Positions 1-9,022 are shown, counted from the first letter of the stretch. The stretch: 64,000 nucleotides of DNA from an uncultured Actinomycetes bacterium (GCA_937926105.1 CALANS010000117.1:151623-215622); one strand, 5' to 3'. Notes: generated from the sequence alone by a model not told the origin. Numbers and translations: made by a program.

Positions 1-1431
1 GGGCGTGCCCCGCAGCGCCAGGACGACGAATATGGCGCCGGCGACCGCCGCGCCGGCGCTGGTCCACAGGCGCAGCACGGATCGGACGGCGCCCTCACCG
101 CCGCCCCGGCGCAGCGTGCCGTGCAAGGCGGGGACCGACCGGGCGAGGCGCCAGAACAGCCAGACCACGGCCACTGCGGCCAGCGCGGTGAAGATGACCG
201 TCCCGACTGCGCCGCCCAGTGCGCGCTGGATGCCCCGGGTACTGGGGAATCCGCCGATGACGTAGTAGATGAACGATGCGGCGCACAGGGCGACCCACAC
301 CAGCAGCAGCGCCAGACGCTTGCCGCGCAGCATCGCGCGCAGCGTCGGCCGTCCGCGCATCCGGGCGACCGCGCGCCGCCAGGCCGCCGGACCGTGCACC
401 ATCGCGATCTGGTTGCGCACTCGCACGACCTCCTCGGCCAGCGCGGGTGGGCGTCCCGGTGTCGCGGCCCAGGCGTACAGCGCGGATCGACGGGCGCGGG
501 CGAAGCGGGAGGCGACCGCGCCGGTCCAGGGCAGGGCCGCCCCGGCCAGCGCGAACAGCGGCCGACTGAACACGCCGCCCGGCATCTCACCGGGCAGCAG
601 CGCCTCGGGGTGCGCGGTACGCAGGCGGGCGAGTCGGATGCGGTCCAGCACGGTGGCAGCCACCAGGGCCAGGAACGCCGCGAGCCCGAGATGGTTGTGC
701 AGCCAGTCCAGCGGGGAGGTGCTGCCGTCGTCGACGCCCCCGGCAGTGACGAGGTAGTTGTACCAGGCATGGTCAAAGCAGACGTAGACCAGCGGCAGCA
801 GCCCGGCGAACCGACTCGGCCCGCGGTGCGTGCACAGCCAGCCGATGCCCACTCCGGCCAGCGCGGACCACACGAGGTGCGAGGTGGCGGGCATCGGATC
901 GCCCAGCAAGCCGGCGTTGAGCGTCGGGGTGGGCAGCCAACTGCCCAGGGACTCCCCGATGCTGGGGACGGTGACGCTGCCGCCCAGCGATGCGGAGACG
1001 ATGTAGCCGGAGTCCGGGATGGACATCGCCATCGTCCGCACCGAGCCCCACCGCATGACGGACTCCAGCAACCCGAACCCGGCGCCGAACGCCCCGCCGA
1101 GGATCAGGTGGTCCACCAGCCCGAGCCCCCGCGCCAGCCGGCGGGCCAACAGCCACGCCAGCAGCAGCGGCAGAACCTTGACGACCTCTTCGATCACCGG
1201 GTCCACGGTGTAGGAGGCGACCTGGACCACGTCGGACCGTGAGCTTCCGGATAGCCCGGCGTACAACGACGTCCAGCCCAGTTCCAGCAGGACCGCCAGC
1301 AGTCCGCAGCCGTAGAGCCCGGCGGCGATGCCGAGCAGTCCGGTCGATACCCGCACCGACCGGCTCAGGGACCCGAGCACCGCGAGTTGCAGCACGCCCC
1401 AGATCGCCGGAACGAGCATCAAGATCAACAC
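1..1431 (-). CDS. PrsW-like intramembrane metalloprotease (3' part missing)
   Basis: The frame is open from a GTG at 1431 to the window edge, so the C-terminus is lost and at least 477 residues are visible. It is a multi-pass membrane protein with hydrophobic segments from residue 1. It shows the PrsW signatures in order: PVIEEVVK (Glu81-Glu82, Lys85), FGLLES (Phe119, Glu123) and FDHAWYN further on. PrsW proteases cut membrane proteins such as anti-sigma factors; the substrate here is unknown. A GGGGG stretch precedes the GTG; an in-frame ATG at 1419 is the alternative. The gene lies 25 bp after the PKD-protein gene on the same strand, so the three surface genes probably form one operon. After about residue 270 the chain has long polar stretches and further membrane segments that exceed the usual PrsW length. 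Family call fairly sure; substrate unknown. Confidence 0.82.
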   Translation of the reverse strand, partial: MLILMLVPAIWGVLQLAVLGSLSRSVRVSTGLLGIAAGLYGCGLLAVLLELGWTSLYAGLSGSSRSDVVQVASYTVDPVIEEVVKVLPLLLAWLLARRLARGLGLVDHLILGGAFGAGFGLLESVMRWGSVRTMAMSIPDSGYIVSASLGGSVTVPSIGESLGSWLPTPTLNAGLLGDPMPATSHLVWSALAGVGIGWLCTHRGPSRFAGLLPLVYVCFDHAWYNYLVTAGGVDDGSTSPLDWLHNHLGLAAFLALVAATVLDRIRLARLRTAHPEALLPGEMPGGVFSRPLFALAGAALPWTGAVASRFARARRSALYAWAATPGRPPALAEEVVRVRNQIAMVHGPAAWRRAVARMRGRPTLRAMLRGKRLALLLVWVALCAASFIYYVIGGFPSTRGIQRALGGAVGTVIFTALAAVAVVWLFWRLARSVPALHGTLRRGGGEGAVRSVLRLWTSAGAAVAGAIFVVLALRGTP

Positions 1432-1456
1432 GCGGCATCACCCCCGATCATGGCCG

Positions 1457-2467
1457 TCAACGCTGATAACAGGCGTCGGCCGGATCGTGCGGTTTCGTCG
1501 GTAACGCGGCGTCCGGGTCGTTGACCAGCACCACCCGCACCTCGTGCACCCAGGCGATTCCCGGTGCCGAGATGGTGGTCGTCTCGCCCGGGACCGGCGA
1601 CCGCGGGTGCTTCGGCGACTCCCAGTCGGCGGCCCACCGCAGGGTGACGGTCACCTGGTAGCGCCCCGGCGTGCGGTACATGTGCGACACGGTGCCATGC
1701 GGCCAGGCGGCGCCGGGATCCTCGGTGGTCAGGCGAGTTCCGTCACCGAAGTCCCATGTGTAGTCGACCACCCTGGGGAACACGGTGACGGGAGTGCCGA
1801 GCAGGGTCACCGTCACTGGAGCGGTGTCGACCGGATCCACGTAGACGTAGTTGGCCACGTTCAGGTGCACGCAGGCCGGAAACGGCGGGCTCATCCGCGC
1901 CGCCGGGACCGGCAGCGGGATGGTGCGAAACGCCGACAACGCATCGTGGTCCGTCACAACCCGCGGCGGCGGATTGGAGTCGGCCGGTGCCGGGTCGGCG
2001 ACGTTCTCGCAGGACGGCGGATCGACGGCAACCGGAACGCCGTTCGCGTCGAAATGAACGAGGTGCCCCGCCTCCCAGTCTTCGACCGGAATCGTCGGGT
2101 CCGCCGCCAATCGGCGCTGGTAGTCGTCGATCTCCGCCGTACAGGTGTTTTGCGGAATCGGCGCACACGACTGATGCAGATGCGTGCAGTCGGGGCCCAC
2201 CACAAACTCCGTGTACGGCTGCGGGTCGGGCGCTTCCGGGTGGGTAGCATTTTGCACAGTCGCGGACGCCGTCGGGCCAGGTTCGCGGGAGCTAGGTGTC
2301 GATAAGTATTCGGTCGTCATATCAATCTCACTATCGGTCATGCAAACAGGATCGTCGTCGCACCCCGAATCAACTGTTCCATATGCCGATTTGGCAAACG
2401 TAATAGTGGCAATCACGGTCAGCACACTCAGAATGAGCGCGTACATTCTCCTCCGGGGTGCGTTCAC
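1457..2467 (-). CDS. secreted PKD-domain protein
   Basis: The 336-residue protein starts with a short basic segment and one hydrophobic stretch (YALILSVLTVIATITFA), which fits a signal peptide or anchor. The middle is Pro/Asp-rich with several Cys pairs. Residues about 235-285 form a PKD (Ig-like) domain with the diagnostic YTWDFGDGT motif and a later YQVTVTL strand. PKD domains mediate extracellular protein or glycan contacts, and no catalytic domain is visible. The GTG start overlaps the stop of the upstream lipoprotein gene in a GTGA, which suggests translational coupling. A second candidate start, ATG at 2446, has GGAGGAG just before it. It is probably an exported partner of the lipoprotein and the PrsW-like protease; the role is inferred only from context. 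Confidence 0.75.
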   Translation of the reverse strand: MNAPRRRMYALILSVLTVIATITFAKSAYGTVDSGCDDDPVCMTDSEIDMTTEYLSTPSSREPGPTASATVQNATHPEAPDPQPYTEFVVGPDCTHLHQSCAPIPQNTCTAEIDDYQRRLAADPTIPVEDWEAGHLVHFDANGVPVAVDPPSCENVADPAPADSNPPPRVVTDHDALSAFRTIPLPVPAARMSPPFPACVHLNVANYVYVDPVDTAPVTVTLLGTPVTVFPRVVDYTWDFGDGTRLTTEDPGAAWPHGTVSHMYRTPGRYQVTVTLRWAADWESPKHPRSPVPGETTTISAPGIAWVHEVRVVLVNDPDAALPTKPHDPADACYQR

Positions 2468-3252
2468 TTGACAGTCCGGATTTCATTGACAAGCCAACCA
2501 CCGCTGCGCCAGAGAACCGTCAGTACATAGAATCCATCGCCGCCGTCATAACTCCGTATGTTGTTGCCGTCGTCACCCACCAATTTGAATCCGTCAGTCG
2601 CCCACTTAATCGTCACGTCAACCCTGTTCGCTTGAAGTTGCCGAGACTGAATTACCAGTGTCCTGAATAGTTGGCCCTGAAATTTCGAGAGGCCTTTCAG
2701 TTCATCGTTGACGTTGTTGACGACCTCGTCACACTGCGCGCAGTCAGTTGAATAGGTAACAAGAGGTTGAGTCGTCTTTGCGACGTAAGCAAATAGCAAC
2801 CATTTGACATACCAGTCAGCGAACGACTCTGCGCCTTTCAACCCAGACGAGTCCGAAGTAGACGGGGGGCGTTCAAATGGATTTCCTCCGTCAGTGGGGA
2901 CTGCCGTTGATGCCGACGGAGGCAGCGTCAACGTCGGTATGGAAGTGGTCTCAATCGCCGATGACTGCAATGTGCTGTGCTTCGACATCGCACTACTCGC
3001 TGTTGACACAATGTGGACGGCGGACGGGGAGCTCCGCTTTGCACTCACCCCGGTATTCGATGCCGTTGCCCCGGACGCCGACGAAATCGCGTCGCTCGAC
3101 GCCCGCACGTCGCCGGTCGTCATCGACGTCGTCAGCGCCGCGCTGCTCGTCATCGAACCTGGCCCCAGCACCTTCGGCGGCGTCGTGCTCGTACACCCCG
3201 TCACCACCACGAGGCCTGCCACCGCCAGCACCGCCCCCCGCAACCCGCGCAT
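2464..3252 (-). CDS. DUF6318-like lipoprotein
   Basis: The frame is open further upstream, but I place the start at the ATG at 3252 because GGGGAGGAG lies at ideal spacing before it and because this gives a proper lipoprotein signal: MRGLRGAVLAVAGLVVVTGC, with Cys20 as the lipidation site. A Ser/Thr/Ala-rich linker follows (about residues 25-130), then a compact domain with ADWYVKWLLFAYV, a CAQC pair and a C-terminal VLTVLWRSGGWLVNEI strand. The overall form resembles DUF6318, a family of actinobacterial lipoproteins of unknown function. The mature protein should sit on the outer face of the membrane. Local base composition is less GC-rich than neighbours (for example 2560-2800), which could reflect recent acquisition. 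It is the first gene of the surface operon. Confidence 0.72.
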   Translation of the reverse strand: MRGLRGAVLAVAGLVVVTGCTSTTPPKVLGPGSMTSSAALTTSMTTGDVRASSDAISSASGATASNTGVSAKRSSPSAVHIVSTASSAMSKHSTLQSSAIETTSIPTLTLPPSASTAVPTDGGNPFERPPSTSDSSGLKGAESFADWYVKWLLFAYVAKTTQPLVTYSTDCAQCDEVVNNVNDELKGLSKFQGQLFRTLVIQSRQLQANRVDVTIKWATDGFKLVGDDGNNIRSYDGGDGFYVLTVLWRSGGWLVNEIRTVK

Positions 3253-3437
3253 CACGCTCCTCCCCGACGGCTTCCCACCGCTCGCATCGGGCACCCCATC
3301 GACCACCGACCGTGCAGACACCCTAACCACCTGCGACGATCCCCGCGCCCGCCGCGAACACCCCTGTGGATAACAGCACCACATAACGGACATCATTCGC
3401 CCGCCAGGCCGACGCTCGTCGCACCGTCGTCCGGACA

Positions 3438-3443
3438 TACCCT
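3438..3443 (+). promoter_or_regulatory. leaderless -10 (TACCCT) of mtr
   Basis: TACCCT ends 6 nt before the GTG of mtr at 3450, and no Shine-Dalgarno sequence precedes the start. This is the layout of a leaderless actinobacterial transcript whose first base is the start codon. No convincing -35 is visible. Confidence 0.55.
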
Positions 3444-3449
3444 GACCCA

Positions 3450-4856
3450 GTGACGCACTACGACCTGGTGATCATCGGTACCGGCTCTGGCAACTCCATC
3501 CCCGGGCCGGACTTCGACGGCTGGAACATCGCCATCGTCGAGGACGGCGTCTTCGGTGGCACCTGCCTGAACGTCGGCTGCATCCCCACCAAGATGTACG
3601 TCTACCCCGCCGACATCGCCCAGGGCACCGTCGAGGGGGCGCCGCTCGGAGTCCACGCCACGCTCGACCGGATCGACTGGAAGTCCATGCGGGAGCGCAT
3701 CTTCGGCCGCATCGACCCAATCGCCGCTGGCGGCAAGGCGTATCGCGAGGGCAACGAGTGCCCCAACATCACGGTCTACACCGGCCACGGCCGCTTCACC
3801 GGGCCCAAGCGCCTGCGCATTGCGCTGTCCGGTGGTGCCAGCGAAGACATCACCGCCGACCGGTTTGTGATAGCCGCCGGTTCCCGCGCCGTGATCCCCG
3901 AGATCCCCGGCCTGGATCGGGTGCGATACCACACCTCCGACACCGTGATGCGGATCGAGGACGTCCCCGCCAGGGTCGTGATCCTCGGCGGGGGCTACAT
4001 CGCGGCCGAGTTCGGCCACATTTTCTCCTCCTTCGGCAGCGCAGTCACCCAGATTGCCCGCGGTCCCGCCTTGCTACGCCACCACGACGTCGATATCTCC
4101 CGGGCCTTCACGGCGGCTGCCGCATCCCGGTACGACGTCCGGCTGGCAACCACCGTCACCGCTGCTCGTCCTTCGACCTCTGGAGGTGACGGCGTCGTAC
4201 TGGACGTGCTCGGCGCCGGGGGCAAAGCCGTGGTCGAGGCCGACCTGCTGCTGGTCGCGACCGGGCGGCGCCCCAACGGCGACCGGCTGGCCGTCACCGA
4301 GACCGGCGTCGGGCTGGACAAGTCCGGGCGGGTGATCGTCGACGAGTACCAACGCACTGCGGTGCCGGGCATCTGGGCATTGGGTGACGTGAGTTCCGAG
4401 CACCAGCTCAAGCACGTGGCCAACCACGAGGCGCGGGTCGTCGCCCACAATCTCGCCCACCCGGACGACCTGATCGCCGCCGATCACCGGTTCGTACCCT
4501 CGGCGGTGTTCGCGCACCCGCAGATCGCGACGGTCGGGCTCACTGAGCAGCAAGCCCGCAAGCGGGGCATCGCCCATGTCACCGCCCAACGGGCCTACGG
4601 CGGCGTCGCGGCCGGCTGGGCCCGGGAGGACGTTACCGGCTTCTGCAAGGTGATCGCCGATCCGGGGACCGGCCAGCTGCTGGGCGTGCACATCATCGGC
4701 CCGGAAGCGGCAACGGTAGTCCAAACGGCCATCATGGCGATGCACGTCGGTATTCCCGCGCATCAGGTGGCGCGCGGTCAGTACTGGATCCACCCAGCAT
4801 TGCCCGAGGTACTGGAGAACGCGCTGCTGGCGCTGCCCGAGCCCACCGGCCGGTAG
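3450..4856 (+). CDS. mtr: mycothione reductase
   Basis: This FAD-dependent pyridine nucleotide-disulfide oxidoreductase (468 aa) reduces mycothiol disulfide with NADPH in the cytosol and so maintains the thiol redox buffer of actinobacteria. It has an N-terminal Rossmann motif (VIIGTGSGNS), the redox-active disulfide GGTCLNVGCIPTK (Cys39/Cys44 region), a second nucleotide motif (VILGGGYIAAEFGHI), the FAD-binding stretch GIWALGDV, and a C-terminal HPALPEVLENAL with the catalytic His-Glu pair. Length and the missing Gly in the first dinucleotide motif (GTGSGN) are typical of Mtr rather than of lipoamide dehydrogenase. The GTG start follows a TACCCT hexamer, suggesting leaderless translation. 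It is divergent from the lipoprotein operon and followed by a large hairpin at 4929-5000. Confidence 0.95.
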   Translation: MTHYDLVIIGTGSGNSIPGPDFDGWNIAIVEDGVFGGTCLNVGCIPTKMYVYPADIAQGTVEGAPLGVHATLDRIDWKSMRERIFGRIDPIAAGGKAYREGNECPNITVYTGHGRFTGPKRLRIALSGGASEDITADRFVIAAGSRAVIPEIPGLDRVRYHTSDTVMRIEDVPARVVILGGGYIAAEFGHIFSSFGSAVTQIARGPALLRHHDVDISRAFTAAAASRYDVRLATTVTAARPSTSGGDGVVLDVLGAGGKAVVEADLLLVATGRRPNGDRLAVTETGVGLDKSGRVIVDEYQRTAVPGIWALGDVSSEHQLKHVANHEARVVAHNLAHPDDLIAADHRFVPSAVFAHPQIATVGLTEQQARKRGIAHVTAQRAYGGVAAGWAREDVTGFCKVIADPGTGQLLGVHIIGPEAATVVQTAIMAMHVGIPAHQVARGQYWIHPALPEVLENALLALPEPTGR

Positions 4857-4928
4857 CCCCTGCGCCAGGCCCGTCCGTTGGGCGCGGCCGGCGATCGGCT
4901 GCCCCCAGCTCGGGCCTGGCGCGTCACG

Positions 4929-5000
4929 ACTCGCACCTCGTGGGGATCTTGAGCGCGTTTGCGCAGGTCGCGTTCTGCAAGATCCCCACGAGGTGCGAGT
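4929..5000. repeat. perfect 23-bp inverted repeat downstream of mtr
   Basis: Arms 4929-4951 and 4978-5000 are perfect reverse complements (23 nt each; the core reads CTCGTGGGGATCTTG in the left arm) around a 26-nt spacer. TTTT and CCCC follow the right arm, so it could terminate mtr transcription, although the arms and loop are far larger than a normal intrinsic terminator. It is one of four long-armed intergenic inverted repeats in this window. Confidence 0.85.
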
Positions 5001-5063
5001 TTTCCCCTGACCGTCCCCGCAGATGGAACACTCGATGCCATACAAGTCCCGCCGGAGGTGACG

Positions 5064-5840
5064 ATGACGAACCCCTCGACCGGCCCGCGGTTCCGGATGG
5101 CCCCGGGCACTGTGCTGCGCGGCAGTCGACGCCCGCCACTCCCGGAATCCCAGCCCACGGCGGAACCAGGCGACCCGGGGACACCCAGTGCCCCTACAGC
5201 ACCCGACGGCTCGGCCACATCCAGCGCCCCGGCGCCCCGCCCGTCCGACGCGCCCACCGGATTCCGCAACACCCTGCACGACCGTGCGTCGTTGGCCGTG
5301 TCTGTCGACCCGGTGTGGTTGCTCGCCCCGCTCTACGCGCGGGACGCCGCCGGGCTCACCGTGCCGGGCGATGGCCCCGGCCGGGTGGCGCCGGCCGTGC
5401 CCGACGTGCCCGTCACCGACGCCGTCACCGACCTCGAGGCCGCGGCATCCGACTGGCCCGCCTGGTGGGCCGCAGCGCTGGCCTACCGGCCGGGCACGCC
5501 TGCCCCACGACAACGCGACCTCATCGCCGGATCCGTTGCACTGCACCGGCTCTGGATCAGACTGGAACCTGGCTACGACCGCTGGCTGGCCGCGCGCCCG
5601 GCGCACCGGCCCGACGCCGACATTCCGGCACGGTCGGTGGAGCGTGCCGCCCTGGCCGGCTTCGCCGCAGCCACCGGACGCGAGCCGGGCCGGTGGACGG
5701 TGCGCATCCTGGAGATCCCCGTCACCGGCAGCTATCTGCACTCACCCGAGCCGCGCCGCATCGTGGTGTCCGCGACCCTGCGCGCCGACCCGGACCGGTA
5801 TCGCGACGCCCTGGCAGCCGAACTCCCCCGGCACTTCTGA
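5064..5840 (+). CDS. hypothetical protein, Pro-rich N-terminus
   Basis: I do not recognise the family. The ATG at 5064 is chosen over an earlier in-frame start at 4959 because CCGGAGGTGACG stands right before it and because the earlier start would lie inside the inverted repeat. The 258-residue product has a disordered Pro/Ser/Ala-rich region at about residues 20-75. A folded alpha/beta part follows with two Trp-containing motifs (AASDWPAWWAAALAY and LHRLWIRLEPGYDRW). No signal peptide, membrane segment or known catalytic motif is visible, so it is probably cytosolic. It stands alone between mtr and the convergent map gene. Confidence 0.6.
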   Translation: MTNPSTGPRFRMAPGTVLRGSRRPPLPESQPTAEPGDPGTPSAPTAPDGSATSSAPAPRPSDAPTGFRNTLHDRASLAVSVDPVWLLAPLYARDAAGLTVPGDGPGRVAPAVPDVPVTDAVTDLEAAASDWPAWWAAALAYRPGTPAPRQRDLIAGSVALHRLWIRLEPGYDRWLAARPAHRPDADIPARSVERAALAGFAAATGREPGRWTVRILEIPVTGSYLHSPEPRRIVVSATLRADPDRYRDALAAELPRHF

Positions 5841-5907
5841 GCCCCGACCGGAGTTGTGTGGCCCATCGTGCGGGTGGAGCGCGCTGGGCAACACGACCCA
5901 GCGGCGC

Positions 5908-6777
5908 TCACGGCAGCGTGAGCACCTCGGCGCCGGTCTCGGTCACCACGAGGGTGTGCTCGAACTGTGCCGTCCACGACTTGTCGCGCGTGGTGACGGT
6001 CCAGTCGTCGTCCCACAGATCCCACCCGATGCCGCCGAGGGTGATCATCGGCTCGATGGTGAAGGTCATGCCCGGCTCGATGACGGTCGTGGCACTCGGC
6101 TCGTCGTAATGCACGATCACCAATCCGGAGTGGAAGGTGTGCCCGATGCCGTGACCGGTGTAGTCGCGCACTACCCCGTAGCCGAATCGCTTGGCGTAGG
6201 ACTCGATGACCCGGCCGATCACGTTGAGCTGGCGCCCCGGCGCGACGGCCTTGATCCCCCGGCGCAGCGCCTCCGCAGTCCGTTCGATGAGCAGCCAGTT
6301 CTCCTCGGCGACGTCGCCGGCCGGATAGGTCGCGCAGGTATCGCCGTGCACCCCGTCGATGAAGGCGGTGACGTCGATGTTCACGATGTCCCCGTCCTGG
6401 ATCACCGTGGAGTCCGGAATGCCGTGGCAGATGACCTCGTTCAGCGAGGTGCAGCACGACTTGGGGAATCCCCGGTAGCCCAGCGTGGACGGGTAGGCGC
6501 CATGGTCGCACAGGTAGTCGTGCACCACCGCATCGATCGCGTCGGTGGTCACTCCCGGCTCGATGATCTTGGCACCCTCGGCCATCGCACGAGCGGCCAG
6601 CCGGGACGCGACGCGCATCTTCTCGATCGTTTCGGGCGTCTGTACGTAGGACGGCTCGGGGTTACGGGCCGGGCCGGACTTGCCGACGTATTCCGGGCGG
6701 GGGATTCCGGCCGGCACGGTGCGGATCGGGGTCGGCGTGCCGGGAGCGAGCGGGGCGCGAGTCGTGCTGGTGGCCAT
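5908..6777 (-). CDS. map: methionine aminopeptidase, type I
   Basis: Removes the initiator methionine from nascent proteins; dimetal hydrolase of the pita-bread fold. The 289-residue protein has the metal ligands expected for type I: the Asp region around [14 protein letters not shown], the His in GHGIGHTFH, and two Glu residues in [10 protein letters not shown] and the C-terminal [12 protein letters not shown] 35-40 residue Pro-rich N-terminal extension ([17 protein letters not shown]) carries PxxP motifs, as in the longer MapB enzyme of M. tuberculosis. The final ATG follows a short spacer on the minus strand. It is the last member of the dxr-rseP-ispG-GNAT-PBP-map cluster, separated from the PBP gene by 164 bp containing an imperfect inverted repeat. 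Confidence 0.95.
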   Translation of the reverse strand: MATSTTRAPLAPGTPTPIRTVPAGIPRPEYVGKSGPARNPEPSYVQTPETIEKMRVASRLAARAMAEGAKIIEPGVTTDAIDAVVHDYLCDHGAYPSTLGYRGFPKSCCTSLNEVICHGIPDSTVIQDGDIVNIDVTAFIDGVHGDTCATYPAGDVAEENWLLIERTAEALRRGIKAVAPGRQLNVIGRVIESYAKRFGYGVVRDYTGHGIGHTFHSGLVIVHYDEPSATTVIEPGMTFTIEPMITLGGIGWDLWDDDWTVTTRDKSWTAQFEHTLVVTETGAEVLTLP

Positions 6778-6851
6778 GCTCCGAGCCTACGACCGCGTGG
6801 GAAGCGCACTCCACGGACGCCTGCCGCCGTCGATGGGCCGGCTCGGTGCCG

Positions 6852-6929
6852 TTTTTCGACGGCCAGATCTGACCAAGATCATCTCGACATGCGGAAACTC
6901 CGCGGCCCGTCGATCTGGACGTCGAACAA
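6852..6929. repeat. 18-bp inverted repeat between map and PBP genes
   Basis: Arms 6852-6869 (TTTTTCGACGGCCAGATC) and 6912-6929 (GATCTGGACGTCGAACAA) pair at 16 of 18 positions around a 42-nt spacer. It lies between the PBP stop and the map start, where it could act as an internal terminator or processing signal. It belongs to the same structural class as the repeats at 4929 and 8887. Confidence 0.65.
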
Positions 6930-6941
6930 CAGCAGATCGGC

Positions 6942-8822
6942 TCACTTCGGCGGCAGTGCCTTGAGGAACGTGTCCAGGATCGCGTTGGTGCGCTTGGAGT
7001 CGTTACCGCCCACGATCAGCGCCGCGAAGGCGATATCCCCCCGGAATCCGACCGTCCAGGCGTGGGCCTGGATGTCGCCCTTGTCGTTGACATACTCCGC
7101 GGTGCCGGTCTTGGCGTACACGGTGCCCGCATCCTGTAATTGCCGGGCGGTGCCGTCGGTGACGACCGCCCGCATGAACGCCCGGATGTCGCTCCGCGCG
7201 GCCGTCGATCGGGCCGGTGCTGGGTGATCGACGGTGGTCTTCGTCCCCCGGATCAGCACCGGCACCGGCATGTTCCCGGTCGCCGCGGTGGCTGCCATCA
7301 GCGCCTCGGAGAACGGTGTCACCAGGTCCGTGCCCTGCCCGAAGCCGTTCTCCGCCCGGTCCAGGATCGACCCGGCGTCCAGGATCTTGCCGGTCAGCGT
7401 GATGATGCCCTTGATGTCGAAGTCCAGCCCCACCCCGTATTGGGTGGCCGCCTTCGGCAGCGCGTCATCGGGCAGTTCGGACGCGAGCCGGGCGAACGTG
7501 GTGTTGCAGGAATGCGCGAACGCCGTCGTCACCGTTACAGTTCCGAGGTCGAACCCCTCGTTGTGGATCGTGCGGTTGTCCAGCGTCCACTCACCCGGAC
7601 AGGGCACCTCGGTATCCGGCCGAACCAGTCCGTGGTCGACGGCGGCCGTCGCGGTGATGATCTTGAAGGTGGATCCCGGCGGGTACTGGCCGGTCAGCGC
7701 GATGGGCCCTTGGGAATCGGCGGGGGCATTCTGCGCCACGGCGAGGATCTCGCCTGTGGACGGCTGGATGGCCACCAGCACCGCGGGCTCCTTGATCGGA
7801 GCGAGCGCGGCCTCCGCCGCCTCCTGGGTTGCAATGTCCAGGGTCAGGGTGACCTTCGGGCCCGGTTTCGGCGGCTTCTCGTCCAGGGTCTCCAACTCGT
7901 CGCCGGCGGTGTCCACGGAGGCGATGCGCCAGCCGGGTGTGCCCTTCGCCAGCGTGTTGGCCACCGGCACTGCCTGCTCCAGCAGTTCGCGGGCGAAGTT
8001 CCGGGTGGGTGGCAGGTCGCGCATCGTCGATGGCAGGCTGACCCCCTGCACCGCGCCCAGTTTCGCCTGCACGGCGGCGAAGTCGGCGTCCCGCAGGTTG
8101 ATCACGGTGTAGCTGTCGTGCCCATCGGCCCTGGCCTGCTGCACCCCGGCCGTGATCGACGCGGCGGTAATGGTCTTGTCGAATCGCTTGACCTGCGCGG
8201 CGATCCGGCTGGCGGTATCGCCCAGGTCGCTGACCTTGTTGACCAGTACTACCACGGAGTACACCCGGACCGGGGCGATCAGTTCCACGTCGTTGCGATC
8301 CACGATGGTGCCGGGCGTGGTCGGCGTGGTCCGCACCACCAGGGTCTGCTGCGGGCCTAGGTCCGGGTGCACCACGGCCGGGGTGAAGTCCAGCCTCCAG
8401 GCCGATCCTTGATCAGTATCGGTGCGCTGCCACGTCCAGGGCACCCGGTAGCTCCAGGTGCCAACCACCGGCAGCGACCACGTCATGGTGGCGGTGACGG
8501 TGGCCTGGTCGGTGGCACTGCGGGTGACGCGGCCGGTGGTGATGGCCAGCTTCGTAGCCTTCAGGTCGGTGGCCACAGTGCGCATCAGCAGCGCGGCAGC
8601 GTCCGGTTCGGTGGTCAGCTGGGCAGCATCGTGGGTGCGGCCGGCCCGCCAATCGGTGACGAAGCTGTCGATGGTGCGCTGCGGGCTCGGGCCGGAATCG
8701 GTGTCCTGCGGCGGCGCGGTGGGGCCGGTACAGCCCACCAGCAGCGCCAGCAGGCACGCCGCCACCGTGACCACGACGGCCGCCGGCGCCCGGAGCACAC
8801 TGCAACGGACCGACCACACCAC
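6942..8822 (-). CDS. lipoprotein penicillin-binding protein (transpeptidase)
   Basis: This class B peptidoglycan transpeptidase crosslinks stem peptides outside the membrane. I place the start at the GTG at 8822 (a second GTG is at 8819): it gives a lipoprotein signal ending LLALLVGC, and the longer open frame upstream would cross the 8887-8950 inverted repeat. Domains in order: a MecA-N/NTF2-like domain (about 40-150), a PBP dimer domain (about 160-330), and a transpeptidase domain with SxxK as STFK (Ser384), SxN as SCN (438-440) and KTG (571-573). It is 626 aa, similar to the lipoprotein PBP next to gcpE and mapB in mycobacteria. MecA-like N-domains are known from low-affinity PBPs, so reduced beta-lactam sensitivity is possible but not shown. 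The start site is weakly supported by SD. Confidence 0.9.
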   Translation of the reverse strand: MVWSVRCSVLRAPAAVVVTVAACLLALLVGCTGPTAPPQDTDSGPSPQRTIDSFVTDWRAGRTHDAAQLTTEPDAAALLMRTVATDLKATKLAITTGRVTRSATDQATVTATMTWSLPVVGTWSYRVPWTWQRTDTDQGSAWRLDFTPAVVHPDLGPQQTLVVRTTPTTPGTIVDRNDVELIAPVRVYSVVVLVNKVSDLGDTASRIAAQVKRFDKTITAASITAGVQQARADGHDSYTVINLRDADFAAVQAKLGAVQGVSLPSTMRDLPPTRNFARELLEQAVPVANTLAKGTPGWRIASVDTAGDELETLDEKPPKPGPKVTLTLDIATQEAAEAALAPIKEPAVLVAIQPSTGEILAVAQNAPADSQGPIALTGQYPPGSTFKIITATAAVDHGLVRPDTEVPCPGEWTLDNRTIHNEGFDLGTVTVTTAFAHSCNTTFARLASELPDDALPKAATQYGVGLDFDIKGIITLTGKILDAGSILDRAENGFGQGTDLVTPFSEALMAATAATGNMPVPVLIRGTKTTVDHPAPARSTAARSDIRAFMRAVVTDGTARQLQDAGTVYAKTGTAEYVNDKGDIQAHAWTVGFRGDIAFAALIVGGNDSKRTNAILDTFLKALPPK

Positions 8823-8886
8823 GCCCGTCAGTATCCCAAGGGGACCTGGCCGTGTCGGGGCCTGACGCGCCGTCGCAGGATGCATG

Positions 8887-8950
8887 TTCGCGGATCTGCA
8901 ACACGGTTTCGGCGCCGAACGACCGCAAGACCGTGTTGCAGATCCGCGAA
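8887..8950. repeat. perfect 21-bp inverted repeat upstream of PBP gene
   Basis: Arms 8887-8907 and 8930-8950 are perfect reverse complements (core CGGATCTGCAACACGG), with a 22-nt spacer that contains the 12-bp palindrome TTCGGCGCCGAA (8908-8919). The element lies between the GNAT gene and the PBP start. Confidence 0.85.
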
Positions 8951-8965
8951 CCTCTGTGCAGGGAC

Positions 8966-9019
8966 GGCCAGAACGGCGGGGCCGGCCAGAACGGCAGGGC
9001 CGGTCAGGACGGCAGGGCG
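8966..9019. repeat. three 18-bp tandem repeats
   Basis: Three consecutive copies of GGCCAGAACGGCRGGGCC (8966-8983, 8984-9001, and 9002-9019 with three changes) fill the space between the hairpin at 8887-8950 and the GNAT stop codon. No coding role is apparent. Confidence 0.75.
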
Positions 9020-9022
9020 CCC

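Noticed and set aside
121..1242. Long plus-strand open frame opposite the PrsW-like gene
   Set aside because: Codon pattern is a GC-skew shadow (Arg/Gln/Gly/His-rich), while the opposite strand encodes a membrane protease with clear motifs.
4074..5741. Large minus-strand frame opposite mtr and the 5064 gene
   Set aside because: Shadow of a well supported Mtr gene with full catalytic motifs.
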